A DNA stretch of 64,000 nt from contig JBCBGF010000003.1 in assembly GCA_038526915.1 (NCBI GenBank), forward strand, positions 62,001 to 126,000, in the 5' to 3' direction. Shown one piece after another: positions 1 to 10,599 of the stretch. This stretch comes from JBCBGF01 sp038526915. GTDB lineage: Bacteria > Pseudomonadota > Alphaproteobacteria > Rhodobacterales > Rhodobacteraceae. The notes under the pieces were generated by a model, which had not been told where the DNA came from, did no database searches, and saw only the letters and a list, made by a program, of their open reading frames with translations. The position numbers and the translations under genes were made by a program. Each line of letters starts with the position of its first letter. Position 1 is the first letter of the stretch.

Positions 1-621
1 TGGGGCTTTTTCTTTACCCCCGATGACTTCCGCCAAGGCTCGACTGTCAAGATCATCTACCTGCATGTCCCATCGGCCATGATGGCGATAAACACCTGGG
101 CGATGATGCTGGTGGCCTCGCTCATCTGGATCGTGCGGCGGCACCATGTCTCGGCGCTTGCCGCCCGCGCTGCCGCGCCCGTGGGCGTGACGTTCACCAT
201 TATCGCTCTGGCCACCGGTGCGATCTGGGGCCAGCCCATGTGGGGCACCTGGTGGGCTTGGGATCCGCGCCTCACGGCCTTTCTGATCCTGTTTCTGTTC
301 TACCTGGGCTACATCGCCCTCTGGCAAGCCATCGAAGACCCCGACACCGCCGCCGACCTCACCAGCGTCCTGTGCCTCGTGGGCACCGTCTTTGCCGTCA
401 TCTCGCGCTATGCGCTGATCTTCTGGAACCAGGGCCTGCACCAGGGGGCCAGCCTGTCGCTCGACAAGGAAGAAAACATCTCGGACGTGTTCTACTTCCC
501 CCTTCTCTTCGCGATCGCAGGTTTCGTCCTGCTCTTCATCGCTCTTGTTTTCTACCGCACGCGGACCGAAATCCGGCTGCGGCGCCTGCATGCCATCGGC
601 CTGAAGGAGCGGATGACCTGA
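1..621 (+). CDS. ccmC: CcmC haem exporter, 5' partial
   Basis: Inner-membrane component of the system I cytochrome c maturation pathway; it presents haem to CcmE. The reading frame is open from base 1, so the start lies outside the window; 206 residues are visible. The tryptophan-rich haem-handling motif WGTWWAWD lies at visible codons 81-88, flanked by hydrophobic segments (for example LTAFLILFLFYLGYIAL), as expected for CcmC. The conserved His of the first visible loop (YLHVPSAM) is present. The stop overlaps the ccmD start by one base (TGATG), and ccmG follows, which is the normal ccm order. Confidence 0.95.
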   Translation, partial: WGFFFTPDDFRQGSTVKIIYLHVPSAMMAINTWAMMLVASLIWIVRRHHVSALAARAAAPVGVTFTIIALATGAIWGQPMWGTWWAWDPRLTAFLILFLFYLGYIALWQAIEDPDTAADLTSVLCLVGTVFAVISRYALIFWNQGLHQGASLSLDKEENISDVFYFPLLFAIAGFVLLFIALVFYRTRTEIRLRRLHAIGLKERMT

Positions 622-773
622 TGCCCGATCTAGGCCAATACGCGGTCGAGGTCTTGTCGGCCTACGCTGTGTCGCTGGGATCGCTGGTAGCCCTGATCGG
701 GTTCAGCATTTGGCGCGGCAAGCGGGTGAAACGCGCGTTGGAAGATGCGGAGGCTCGGATACGCAATGGCTAA
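621..773 (+). CDS. ccmD: CcmD, small haem exporter subunit
   Basis: A 50-residue protein with one membrane span (about residues 14-31, AYAVSLGSLVALIGFSIW) followed by a basic and charged tail (RGKRVKRALEDAEARIRNG). This is the standard architecture of CcmD, which helps release holo-CcmE from CcmC and the CcmAB transporter. It is identified from size, topology and position between ccmC and ccmG. The ATG overlaps the ccmC stop by one base, and the stop lies inside the start region of ccmG, so the three genes are translationally coupled. Confidence 0.88.
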   Translation: MPDLGQYAVEVLSAYAVSLGSLVALIGFSIWRGKRVKRALEDAEARIRNG

Positions 774-1302
774 AGTCTCACCCCTGATGATCGCGCCGCC
801 GGTGATCTTTGCCGCACTCGCCGCGATGTTCTACTTCGGGATGCAGCGGGAAGATCCCGACGCGCTGCCGTCGGTTCTGATCGGCCAGCCCGCCCCCGCA
901 ATGACGCTGACACCACTGGGATCGGAGCCTACGTTCTCAGTTGAGGATCTGTCCCAGCCCGGCGTCAAACTGGTCAACTACTGGGCCAGCTGGTGCGGGC
1001 CCTGCCGGGTGGAACATCCCAATATTCAGGCTTTGGCTGATGAAGGCATCCCGGTTTACGGCGTGAACTACAAAGACGATCCCGCCAAAGCGCAGGCGTT
1101 TTTGGAAGAGCTCGGAAACCCCTATGTTGCGATTGGCGCGGACAATGCCGGGCGTACCGGCCTTGATTGGGGCCTTTACGGTGTGCCGGAGACCTTTGTG
1201 ATCGATGGCGACGGAAATGTCGTTCTGCGCTTTGCCGGCCCCATCACCCAGCGCGCGTTGGAAGCACAGGTCCGGCCCGCCATTGAAGCCGCGCGCGAAT
1301 AA
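766..1302 (+). CDS. ccmG: CcmG/DsbE thiol:disulfide interchange protein
   Basis: Membrane-anchored periplasmic thioredoxin-like protein that reduces apocytochrome c haem-binding cysteines during cytochrome c maturation. The ATG at 766 is preferred because it overlaps the ccmD stop and gives a normal N-terminal anchor (SPLMIAPPVIFAALAAMFYF); an in-frame ATG at 745 would only add a short extension. The active site WCGPC has cysteines at residues 77 and 80, and the cis-Pro region GVPETFVIDGDG is present. Length of 178 residues is typical. No canonical terminator is visible after the stop. Confidence 0.95.
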   Translation: MAKVSPLMIAPPVIFAALAAMFYFGMQREDPDALPSVLIGQPAPAMTLTPLGSEPTFSVEDLSQPGVKLVNYWASWCGPCRVEHPNIQALADEGIPVYGVNYKDDPAKAQAFLEELGNPYVAIGADNAGRTGLDWGLYGVPETFVIDGDGNVVLRFAGPITQRALEAQVRPAIEAARE

Positions 1303-1737
1303 GCCCGTAGACATCCCAGAAAACAGGTTCGCCCGGCCAATGTCTGGATCCAAGAATCCAACCTCAGCCGGGCGATGGCTAGCCTTCCCCAAAGAGCGCG
1401 ATGTACGGGCGACGCCCGCGGCAGCACAAAATTACTGACTACATCGAGCCCGCGACGGCCAACACAATCAACACTGACAGTTCCAGAATGGGAACCGGCA
1501 CTCGTAACAACCGATAGCGGGCAGGTCTTCGTACTGGAGACCACTCATTACGCATCACAATTCGCCCCCTTCGTGGCCATAGAATTGCCGCAATCCCCGC
1601 GTCACGGAAGGAAACAGTCTGTTTCCACCGCTATCGTTTCGCGATTTGGAGTGGAGAATGCCGCACTGCGGCGAATGTTTCCCAAAGATAACAAGGGATC
1701 AGGGCAAAATGTCAAATTTCTATGACAAACCAACTGT
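1303..1737. other. 435-bp gap with no recognised gene; contains a 17-bp palindrome
   Basis: This stretch is visibly lower in GC than its neighbours, and no open frame in it gives a recognisable protein. One frame stays open at 1375-1725 (plus), but its translation has no domain-like pattern and a poor start context. The one clear structure is a perfect inverted repeat at 1610-1626, GGAAACAG-T-CTGTTTCC. It may be remnant DNA between two conserved gene blocks. Confidence 0.5.
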
Positions 1738-2444
1738 CTAGAGGCGATAGCCGCCGGATACATCCAAAACGGTGCCAGTGACCCAGGCCGATGCGTCTTC
1801 GGCAAAGAATCGCACAACTTTCGCGATATCTTGCGGGGTGCCCACTCGCCCAAGTGCGGTGTCCTTGATGAAAAGCTGGTTCAGCTCATCGGGCCTGGGC
1901 GCTTCGGGGATTTCCGTCGCACCAGGGGCGACAGCATTCACGCGAATGCCTTTGGGTCCAAGGATCTTTGCGGCGGCCTTGGTGTAGGTCTCCAGCGCGG
2001 CCTTGCTGGCCCCGTAGGCCGGGGCAGACATCGGGGGCAGGCGGGCATTAACCGAGGTGATGTTGATCACCGACGCGCCAGTGTGCAGGTGGGGCAGGGC
2101 GGCGGCGAGGAGCGCCATGGGCCCGGTTACGTTGGTGTCGAACATATCGCGCAAAGCACCGTAATCCGCCGTCTCCAGGGGCACGGCGGCGACAGAGCCC
2201 GCGTTGTTCACCACCACATCCAGCCGACCGAACCGCTCGATCACAGCGGCCACGACTGCTGCGGGGGCGGTCTCATCCGTCAGATCGGCCTGCACCGCCA
2301 GGATGTCAGGTGCATCCGCCAAGAGCGCCGCGGGATCGGTCGTGCGATAAGTGATCGCAACGTCATGATCCCGCGCCAGATCGGTGGCGATCGCCCGGCC
2401 AATGCCACGGGCCGCCCCTGTCACCAAGGCGACCCGCCGTGCCA

Positions 2445-2445
<1 letters not shown>
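1738..2445 (-). CDS. SDR-family NAD(P)-dependent oxidoreductase
   Basis: Classical short-chain dehydrogenase of 235 residues. The N-terminal Rossmann motif is VTGAARGIGRA, the NNAG motif is in VVNNAGSVAAV, the catalytic Ser lies in NITSVNAR and the catalytic pair in YGASK. The C-terminus VTGTVLDVSGGYRL is typical of the family. The ATG at 2445 forms a 1-base overlap (TGATG) with the aconitase stop, so the two are probably co-transcribed and coupled; a longer upstream frame would overlap acnA deeply and is rejected. Substrate cannot be told from sequence. Confidence 0.88.
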
Positions 2446-5132
<2,687 letters not shown>

Positions 5133-5353
5133 GGGTGGCCTCCCTGGAAATCACATCTTCTAACCGTCCTTTGATCGATTTAGAGCGCAGGAATCAAGGG
5201 ACGATGCGGCATATTGTATACGACGGTGTACGTCACAAGGGCTTCATTCTCTCGCGATGGTGAAACGAGTGTTACGGTTTCTCTCAAAACCTTGATTAGC
5301 ACCGGACGACGCGCTGCAATAGGTAAGTCGAGCAAAGTTTGAAAGGGTTCCCC
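5133..5353. promoter_or_regulatory. Divergent promoter region acnA / DUF1223
   Basis: A 221-bp AT-richer gap between two divergent genes. For the rightward gene a sigma70-like promoter can be proposed: TTGATT at 5292-5297, a 17-bp spacer, and TGCAAT at 5315-5320 (each 4 of 6 to consensus). An imperfect inverted repeat, GTATAC-GACG-GTGTAC, lies at 5216-5231, about 85 bp upstream of the acnA start, and could be an operator. All of this is inference from sequence. Confidence 0.45.
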
Positions 5354-6052
5354 ATGCGCGCACGCTGGACTGCGATTGTTACAGCACTGCTGATGATGGC
5401 GGGCGTCGCCCAGGCGCAGGACCGGCTCGTCGTGGTGGAACTCTTCACCTCCCAGGGCTGCTCGTCCTGCCCGCCGGCAGACGCGCTTCTGGGCGAGTTA
5501 GCGGCGCGCGACGACGTGCTGCCGCTCGCGCTGCATGTAGACTATTGGGATTACATCGGCTGGAAAGACGATTTCGCCGACCCTGCCCACACCACACGGC
5601 AAAAGGCCTATGCCCGCGTGAAGGGGGACCGCACGATCTACACCCCTCAGATGATCGTCGGCGGAACCGATCACGTGATCGGCTACAAGCCCATGAAGCT
5701 GGCCATGACCATCGAAAAACACGCCGATACGGCCGAGGCGGTGGACGTGACGGTCACGCGCAACGGCAACCGGATCCGCGTCATCGCCCAACCCCAGGGC
5801 AACGTGGACGGGCCCGCCATGATCCACCTCGTGGCCTACCGGCCTGAAAGCACCGTCGACATCCGCCGCGGAGAGAACCGCGGGCGCACGCTGACCTATC
5901 ACAACGTTGTCACGCAGATGGTGGACCTGGGCGCCTGGGATGGCCGCGGGCGTCACACGGTCTCGGCTGATGTGCCAGGCGACGGCCCCTATGCGGTGCT
6001 GATCCAGCGCACCGGGCACGGGCCGATCCTAGGTGCTGCGCGGGTGCCTTAG
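5354..6052 (+). CDS. DUF1223 thioredoxin-like secreted protein
   Basis: A 232-residue DUF1223 protein. The signal peptide is MRARWTAIVTALLMMAGVAQA, which supports the ATG at 5354; an in-frame TTG at 5339 would add five residues and spoil the signal. The mature part begins RLVVVELFTSQGCSSCPPAD, the family's conserved thioredoxin-like segment with a CSSC motif, and continues with HVDYWDYIGWKD and YTPQMIVGG, all hallmarks of DUF1223. The family is widespread in alphaproteobacteria, but its biochemical role is not established. It is probably periplasmic, given the signal peptide. Confidence 0.9.
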   Translation: MRARWTAIVTALLMMAGVAQAQDRLVVVELFTSQGCSSCPPADALLGELAARDDVLPLALHVDYWDYIGWKDDFADPAHTTRQKAYARVKGDRTIYTPQMIVGGTDHVIGYKPMKLAMTIEKHADTAEAVDVTVTRNGNRIRVIAQPQGNVDGPAMIHLVAYRPESTVDIRRGENRGRTLTYHNVVTQMVDLGAWDGRGRHTVSADVPGDGPYAVLIQRTGHGPILGAARVP

Positions 6053-6069
6053 GTGGGCCAGCGGCGGGG

Positions 6070-6289
6070 TTAGCTGTCGTGGGGTCCCACATCGGCCACG
6101 AAGCGCTTCAATAAAGACATGAATGTCTCGTACCCGTCTTGATTTGTGGTCGTGTTCTCTCGGATGAGGCCGTTCCATCCCACCGTGCGATTGTCCTGAT
6201 AGTGCCGCTGCACGTAGGTCTGAAAATCACTAAAGAACTGATCTGCGAATAGGTCGCCATCTGGCACGACCCTTCGATGTGCGTTCCAG
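6070..6289 (-). pseudogene. Possible C-terminal gene fragment, unrecognised
   Basis: About 70 codons on the minus strand open from a stop near 6289 to a TGA at 6070. The translation (for example FADQFFSDFQTYVQRHYQDN, then GWNGLIRENTTTNQDGYETF and MSLLKRFVADVGPHDS) looks protein-like, with aromatic and charged residues well spread, but lacks a credible start: only a GTG at 6267 without a clear ribosome site. The GC content is lower than nearby genes. It reads like the tail of a longer protein left in a decaying stretch. No family recognised. Confidence 0.3.
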
Positions 6290-6534
6290 CCGTCTCAATG
6301 ATGCCGAACGGCATCGACGTTCTCACGCTCGACCGTAGCTACGGAGGACACACCAAAACAGTTTGAGATTCAAGCAGATGACGATACTAAGCGCACCTCG
6401 GAAAATCATCTGATGGAGGATACCATGGCCAATCGTATCAAGCCCGAAGATCGCGCCTCCTTTCGAGGTGATTTCTAAACGCCGCAGATCGTTCCCATCG
6501 GAGACACGCGTCAAAACCGGAGTTCAAAAGGTGC

Positions 6535-6660
6535 ATGGGCGATGTGGAACTGCAGGAAAAGCTCGGACGCAACGATCTCTGCCCCTGCGGCTCTGGTAAG
6601 CGGTTCAAGCGCTGTTGTCTCAAAACCGGCAGGTTCGATGGCAGCCGCCGGGACCACTAC
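6535..6660 (+). pseudogene. SEC-C zinc-motif fragment
   Basis: The frame beginning MGDVELQEKLGRNDLCPCG contains a complete SEC-C motif, LCPCGSGKRFKRCC. This is a short zinc-binding tail known from SecA and many other proteins, where it normally sits at the extreme C-terminus. Here there is no upstream domain in frame (a TGA occurs at 6469) and no stop soon after the motif, so the frame runs on antisense into the acyltransferase gene. This is best read as the surviving tail of a deleted gene; a tiny functional zinc protein cannot be excluded. Confidence 0.4.
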
Positions 6661-6667
6661 TTTCAGA

Positions 6668-6689
6668 GAGCGCCGGTAATCCGGCGCTC
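6668..6689. terminator. Perfect 9-bp hairpin, possible terminator for the acyltransferase gene
   Basis: GAGCGCCGG-TAAT-CCGGCGCTC lies 9 bp beyond the stop of the minus-strand gene ending at 6698. The stem is perfect and GC-rich with a 4-nt loop. No clear T-run follows on either strand, so it may act as a stabilising 3' end rather than a classical intrinsic terminator. Confidence 0.4.
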
Positions 6690-6697
6690 GACACACC

Positions 6698-7573
6698 CTA
6701 ATACTTCGCCTGCCACCGCCGGTGGATCCAGAACCACTGGCCCATATGCGCGCGCACATGCGCCTCAAGGCTGTCGTTCAGGGCCTGGGTCATCGTCTCG
6801 GGCGTGTCCGGGTCAATCGGCGCATCCATCACCACCTCGAAACTCAGCCCGTCCGCGTGCCGGATGCCATAAGTCGGCACCATCAGCGCGTCGAACTTCA
6901 GCGCCCATTCCGCCGCCGACAGGGCCGTTGGCGCGGGCTGCCCGAAGAACGTCAGCGGGGCCCCGTCTGTTGCGAAGACGTCCACGAGAATACCGATCAC
7001 CCCACCGGATTTCAGATGCTTGATCAGCCCCATCAACCCACGGCGGTCGGTGGGAAAGACAGGCTTACCAATGGTTTCGACCGCGCGCACGTAGTGATCG
7101 TTGAACCTTGCGTTGCGCATCCGCCGGTAAAGTCCCGCCAGGGAATGCCCCCGCGCGTTCAACGCCGCCCGTGCGACATCGTAATTGCCGAAATGCGCCG
7201 TCACCAGAATGACCGGACGCCCCTCGGCACGGGCTGCCTCGAACGGGGCCACGCCGGGCCCCGAGATCAGCGTGTCCTTCACCGCACCCACAAACTCGGT
7301 GCCCGAATAGATCTCTATCAAGGTACGCCCGGCATTGTCGGGAACCTGCCGGATCAGCCGCTGACGTTCCGAAAACGGCATGTCGGGCAACACATGCCTC
7401 AAGTTGTGCTCGATCCGTTTGGGCCAGCCCGCCAGTGGCGACACAACCCGCGACACGATCCACCCCATCAGGGGAATGCGCCACCGGTACGGCACCCGCA
7501 AGACGACCCCCAAAATGCCGCGAATGGCAGCATTCTGAATGAACTCGCGCCAGTCGCCGGATGAGGTGCCCAT
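6698..7573 (-). CDS. Lipid A acyltransferase (LpxL/HtrB family)
   Basis: Member of the Kdo-dependent lauroyl/myristoyl acyltransferase family that adds secondary acyl chains to lipid A at the inner membrane. The catalytic HX4D motif is visible in VTAHFGNYDVA. A membrane-proximal N-terminal hydrophobic segment (IRGILGVVLRVPYRWRIPLM) and the terminal WFWIHRRW motif are family hallmarks. The ATG at 7573 gives 291 residues and a 10-bp gap to the upstream transporter gene; a longer upstream start at 7636 would overlap that gene. Substrate chain length cannot be predicted. Confidence 0.85.
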   Translation of the reverse strand: MGTSSGDWREFIQNAAIRGILGVVLRVPYRWRIPLMGWIVSRVVSPLAGWPKRIEHNLRHVLPDMPFSERQRLIRQVPDNAGRTLIEIYSGTEFVGAVKDTLISGPGVAPFEAARAEGRPVILVTAHFGNYDVARAALNARGHSLAGLYRRMRNARFNDHYVRAVETIGKPVFPTDRRGLMGLIKHLKSGGVIGILVDVFATDGAPLTFFGQPAPTALSAAEWALKFDALMVPTYGIRHADGLSFEVVMDAPIDPDTPETMTQALNDSLEAHVRAHMGQWFWIHRRWQAKY

Positions 7574-7583
7574 GAATGCTCGT

Positions 7584-8498
7584 TCAGACCCTGGGGCCGG
7601 TCGTTGCCCGCGCCCGCGTTTCGCGCCGCCAGACATAGAGCCCGGCGCCGACGATCACAAGCGCACCCAGAACCGTCAGCGCATCGGGCACTTCGCCGAA
7701 AAGGGTCAGCCCGAACAGGGTCGCAAAGATCACACCGCAATAGGAAAACGGGGCGACGGTGCTGGCCTCGGCCACGGTCAGCGCGCGGATCAACAGCAAT
7801 TGCCCCGCGGCACCTGTCGCCGCGATAAAGACCATCCAGGCCACGGTGATCCGGTCCGGCGGTATCCAAAAGGCTGGTACGATCAGGCTAAGGACCACAC
7901 ATCCCACCGCGGCGGTGTAGAGGAGCGATGTCCAAGGGCTCTCATCCCGGCCAACGCGCCGTGTCAGCAGGGCATAGGTCGCGAAGCAAATTGCAGCGCA
8001 TAGCGGCAAAAGCGCATACAAGCTGAATACGGCCGTGCCCGGCCGGATGATCATCAACGCCCCGCCAAGCGCCACCGCGATCCCCGCAACACGCCGCCAG
8101 CCCAGCCGTTCGCCCAAGAACAGCGCGGCCCCCAGTGTGATGAGCACCGGGTTCGTGGCCATCACCGCCGTCACCTCGGCCAGGTCCAGCCGCGCGATGC
8201 CGAAAAACATAAAGCTCGACGCCGCAAGCAGGGCTAAAGACCGCGCAAACTGGATCGATGGATACCGCGTGCGGGCAATCGTGTGCAGCCGGGGCAGGGC
8301 GATCACCACCACAATCAGCATTTGCCCGGCATAGCGCGCCCACAACGCCATCACAGTATCGGCGCGCTGGCTGATCGCCTTGGCCGCGACATCCATCAGC
8401 GAGAACATGAAGATCGCCGCCACCATCAAGATGATCCCGCGCCGCGCCGCGTGCGCGCATGGCGAATGTGGGGTGGCCGGGGCCGGGTCGGCGGGCAT
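7584..8498 (-). CDS. EamA/DMT-superfamily transporter
   Basis: Inner-membrane protein of 304 residues with about ten hydrophobic spans arranged as two EamA repeats. The first repeat starts at GIILMVAAIFMFSLMDVAAK and the second at LYALLPLCAAICFATYALLT. The characteristic LGERLGWRRVAGIAVALGG and LFGEVPDALTVLGALVIVG segments close each half. Family members export metabolites and amino acids; the substrate is unknown. It lies directly upstream of the acyltransferase gene with a 10-bp gap and is probably in one operon with it. Confidence 0.85.
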   Translation of the reverse strand: MPADPAPATPHSPCAHAARRGIILMVAAIFMFSLMDVAAKAISQRADTVMALWARYAGQMLIVVVIALPRLHTIARTRYPSIQFARSLALLAASSFMFFGIARLDLAEVTAVMATNPVLITLGAALFLGERLGWRRVAGIAVALGGALMIIRPGTAVFSLYALLPLCAAICFATYALLTRRVGRDESPWTSLLYTAAVGCVVLSLIVPAFWIPPDRITVAWMVFIAATGAAGQLLLIRALTVAEASTVAPFSYCGVIFATLFGLTLFGEVPDALTVLGALVIVGAGLYVWRRETRARATTGPRV

Positions 8499-8537
8499 TG
8501 CGGCTCCGATTGCAGGGACTGTGTGAGCCTAGGGGCC

Positions 8538-9599
8538 CTATCCGTCTTCGGCAATCAGGTAGATTTCGCCTTGTTCCTCCAGGGCCCGGATCGAGGCCAC
8601 GACGGCCCCCATGGCGTCTTCGCCTTCGACGGGGTCGATCTCGCCTAGTTCCTCGATCTCGCCACGCAAGGCTTCCGCCATCCGCTTGGACATCGCGCCC
8701 AGAATAAACTCGACCGACTCTTCCAGATCCTCGCGTGCGGCGGCCAGGGATTTGACCAGAACGTCCTGATCCACCTGCCGGATGATCTTGGGCACATCGC
8801 GGGCGTCGATCCGTCCGGGGATATTGGCAAAGGTAAAGATCGCGCGGCGCACCTCTTCGGCAAAGGCAGCATCGGTTTCTTCCAAACCTGCCAGCACGTC
8901 ATTGCGGGTGGCCGCGCGGGATGAGTTCAGGATAGCGCCCACGCGCTCCACCGGGTTTTCAGCCTCGCCCGCCTGTTGCGCGGCATCCAGATCGCGGGCC
9001 AGGGCTGCGCCGATCCGATCCACCGCTTCGGGCCTCACCACGCCGATCTGGGAGACCGCATAGGTGATCCGCCGTGCATGCGGCCCCGGCAACAGGCCCA
9101 AAACAGCCGCCGCCTTGCCTACCGGCAGCTTTGACAGAACGACGGCGGCCACCTCCACACTTTCACGCTCAAAAATCGGCACGAGATCCGCCGCCTCGCG
9201 CTCAACCAACTGCGCCCAAGCGTTGCCCGATGGCGCGGCACCACTTTGCGCCCGCATGCGCTGCAGCAGGCCGGGGCTGACGCTGCCTTCGACCAGATCC
9301 AATGCCCCTGCCAGCCCGGCCCCCCCAAGACCACCGCGGGTCAGCGCATCGGCGAACTCATCCGCGACGGCGTTGACGGTGTCAGGATCCACCGGGCCCA
9401 GGGCCCCAAGTGTCTCGATCAGTTTCGACTGCACGCGTTCCGGCATCGTATCCAGCGGGATCGAAACACCGGCCTTTAGCATCAGTTGCACGATGACCGC
9501 GGCCTTGTCCGGTTGGCTCAGACTGACCGCCGGGGGCAGGGGTGGCGGCGCAAGGTCCGCCGCTGGCAAAGGCGCAAGCTCAGGAAGGTCGGATGGCAT
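8538..9599 (-). CDS. fliG: FliG-like flagellar motor switch protein, divergent
   Basis: 353 residues that match FliG across the middle and C-terminal armadillo-like domains. The N-terminal region has DKAAVIVQLML; the C-terminal domain has FTFANIPGRIDARDVPKIIR, where FliG family members have the (F)xFEDL segment, followed by DQDVLVKSLAAA and AMSKRMAEALRGEIEELG. FliG sits in the C-ring and transmits torque from the stator. Two features differ: the usual EHPQ motif is ERES here, and the stator-facing DD pair is replaced by GE. A proline-rich N-terminal extension is also present. No other flagellar gene is in the window. Confidence 0.75.
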   Translation of the reverse strand: MPSDLPELAPLPAADLAPPPLPPAVSLSQPDKAAVIVQLMLKAGVSIPLDTMPERVQSKLIETLGALGPVDPDTVNAVADEFADALTRGGLGGAGLAGALDLVEGSVSPGLLQRMRAQSGAAPSGNAWAQLVEREAADLVPIFERESVEVAAVVLSKLPVGKAAAVLGLLPGPHARRITYAVSQIGVVRPEAVDRIGAALARDLDAAQQAGEAENPVERVGAILNSSRAATRNDVLAGLEETDAAFAEEVRRAIFTFANIPGRIDARDVPKIIRQVDQDVLVKSLAAAREDLEESVEFILGAMSKRMAEALRGEIEELGEIDPVEGEDAMGAVVASIRALEEQGEIYLIAEDG

Positions 9600-9686
9600 G
9601 ATCGCGCGGCGTTGCTGCAGGGTCAGCGCAGTATCGCGCGTCGGAGTTAACGACTGGTGTGGGCGTGGAAGGTAATTGTTAAGGAC

Positions 9687-10220
9687 CTAGTAACCGTAAC
9701 CGCGCCCGCTTTCGATGGCGCGTTCCAGCGCCAGCTCGGGCCACGTCCGCTCTCCCCCGCGTGCCCGGATCTCGACCAGTTGCTCGCGGGCCATGTCGAG
9801 CGCGCCAAGTTTGACATAGGCCTGCCCCATATAGGCGCGGGCCAGCAGATTGTCGGGGTTCTTCGCAATGGCCTGCTGATAGTAAGCCATTCCAGTTTCG
9901 GCATTGCCATTCTGGCGATGGGCAAAGCCCAGATAGGTCAGCACCCGGTCTTCGGTCGGATCCGACATCGCAGCCAGCGCATCGAGCGCGTGTTTAAACT
10001 GCCCGACATAGGCAAACTCGCGCGCGGCATCATAGAGCACATCATCGCTCAGATTGCTTTCCTGCGGGGCAACACAGCTGTCCGTCGCCGCATCCCAGAC
10101 CATCCCATCGGCGCATTCCGTCGTGGTCTTGGTCGGCGTCGGTGGCGTCGAATCCTCAGACCCGACGGCCCAGGCCAAAGCTGGCGCGACAAGGGTGAAA
10201 GCGATGGCGGTTTTCCGCAT
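9687..10220 (-). CDS. Secreted TPR protein with a CAxGxxWD cysteine module
   Basis: 177 residues. The signal peptide is MRKTAIAFTLVAPALAWAVG, so the protein is exported. A short linker holds the cysteine module CADGMVWDAATDSCVA. The rest consists of tetratricopeptide-like helices, with the clearest repeat at DRVLTYLGFAHRQNGNAETG and NLLARAYMGQAYVKLGALDM. TPR domains bind protein partners; no partner is evident. The same cysteine module is found in the small secreted protein encoded just upstream at 10328-10531. Confidence 0.75.
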   Translation of the reverse strand: MRKTAIAFTLVAPALAWAVGSEDSTPPTPTKTTTECADGMVWDAATDSCVAPQESNLSDDVLYDAAREFAYVGQFKHALDALAAMSDPTEDRVLTYLGFAHRQNGNAETGMAYYQQAIAKNPDNLLARAYMGQAYVKLGALDMAREQLVEIRARGGERTWPELALERAIESGRGYGY

Positions 10221-10327
10221 TTGTGTGGGGCTCCCCGGCTGGTTATCACCAACTTAGGGCAGGTCTCAAAACGACAAGGGGCGGCCCGAAGGCCACCCCA
10301 AGGAATTCTTAAAAAAATGCGGTGTGG

Positions 10328-10531
10328 TTAGCTGGACGGCGTCGCCACGCAGGTCTGCTTGTCCTCATCCCACGTCGTGCCTGCGGCGCAGGACATCGCA
10401 ATGTCAGCGTGGGACGAGCCAAAGCACCCTTCGGCATGCGCCGGCGCGGGGGCCATTGCGAATACGACTGCGGCCAGGGCCGACGGCGTCGTGAGCGCCA
10501 GAGCGGCCAAGGCGAGTTTCTTCGTCTTCAT
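10328..10531 (-). CDS. Small secreted protein with a CAxGxxWD cysteine module
   Basis: 67 residues starting at the ATG at 10531, which opens a clear signal peptide (MKTKKLALAALAL and onward to AHA). The mature part is only about 35 residues, with four cysteines, ending with CAAGTTWDEDKQTCVATPSS. The C-A-x-G-x2-W-D-x5-C-V-A spacing is identical to that in the adjacent TPR protein. No known enzyme domain. An in-frame ATG at 10603 would overlap the purB stop and bury the signal peptide, so it is rejected. Confidence 0.65.
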   Translation of the reverse strand: MKTKKLALAALALTTPSALAAVVFAMAPAPAHAEGCFGSSHADIAMSCAAGTTWDEDKQTCVATPSS

Positions 10532-10599
10532 CGGTCTCTCCGTTTTCCTGTTTACGAGATGAAGAGTAGCATCTGACCGCCACCCGTCAAACCTCTGCG

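Noticed and set aside
1375..1725. 116-codon plus-strand ORF in the gap after ccmG
   Set aside because: Poor start context, no recognisable protein pattern, and it crosses the perfect palindrome.
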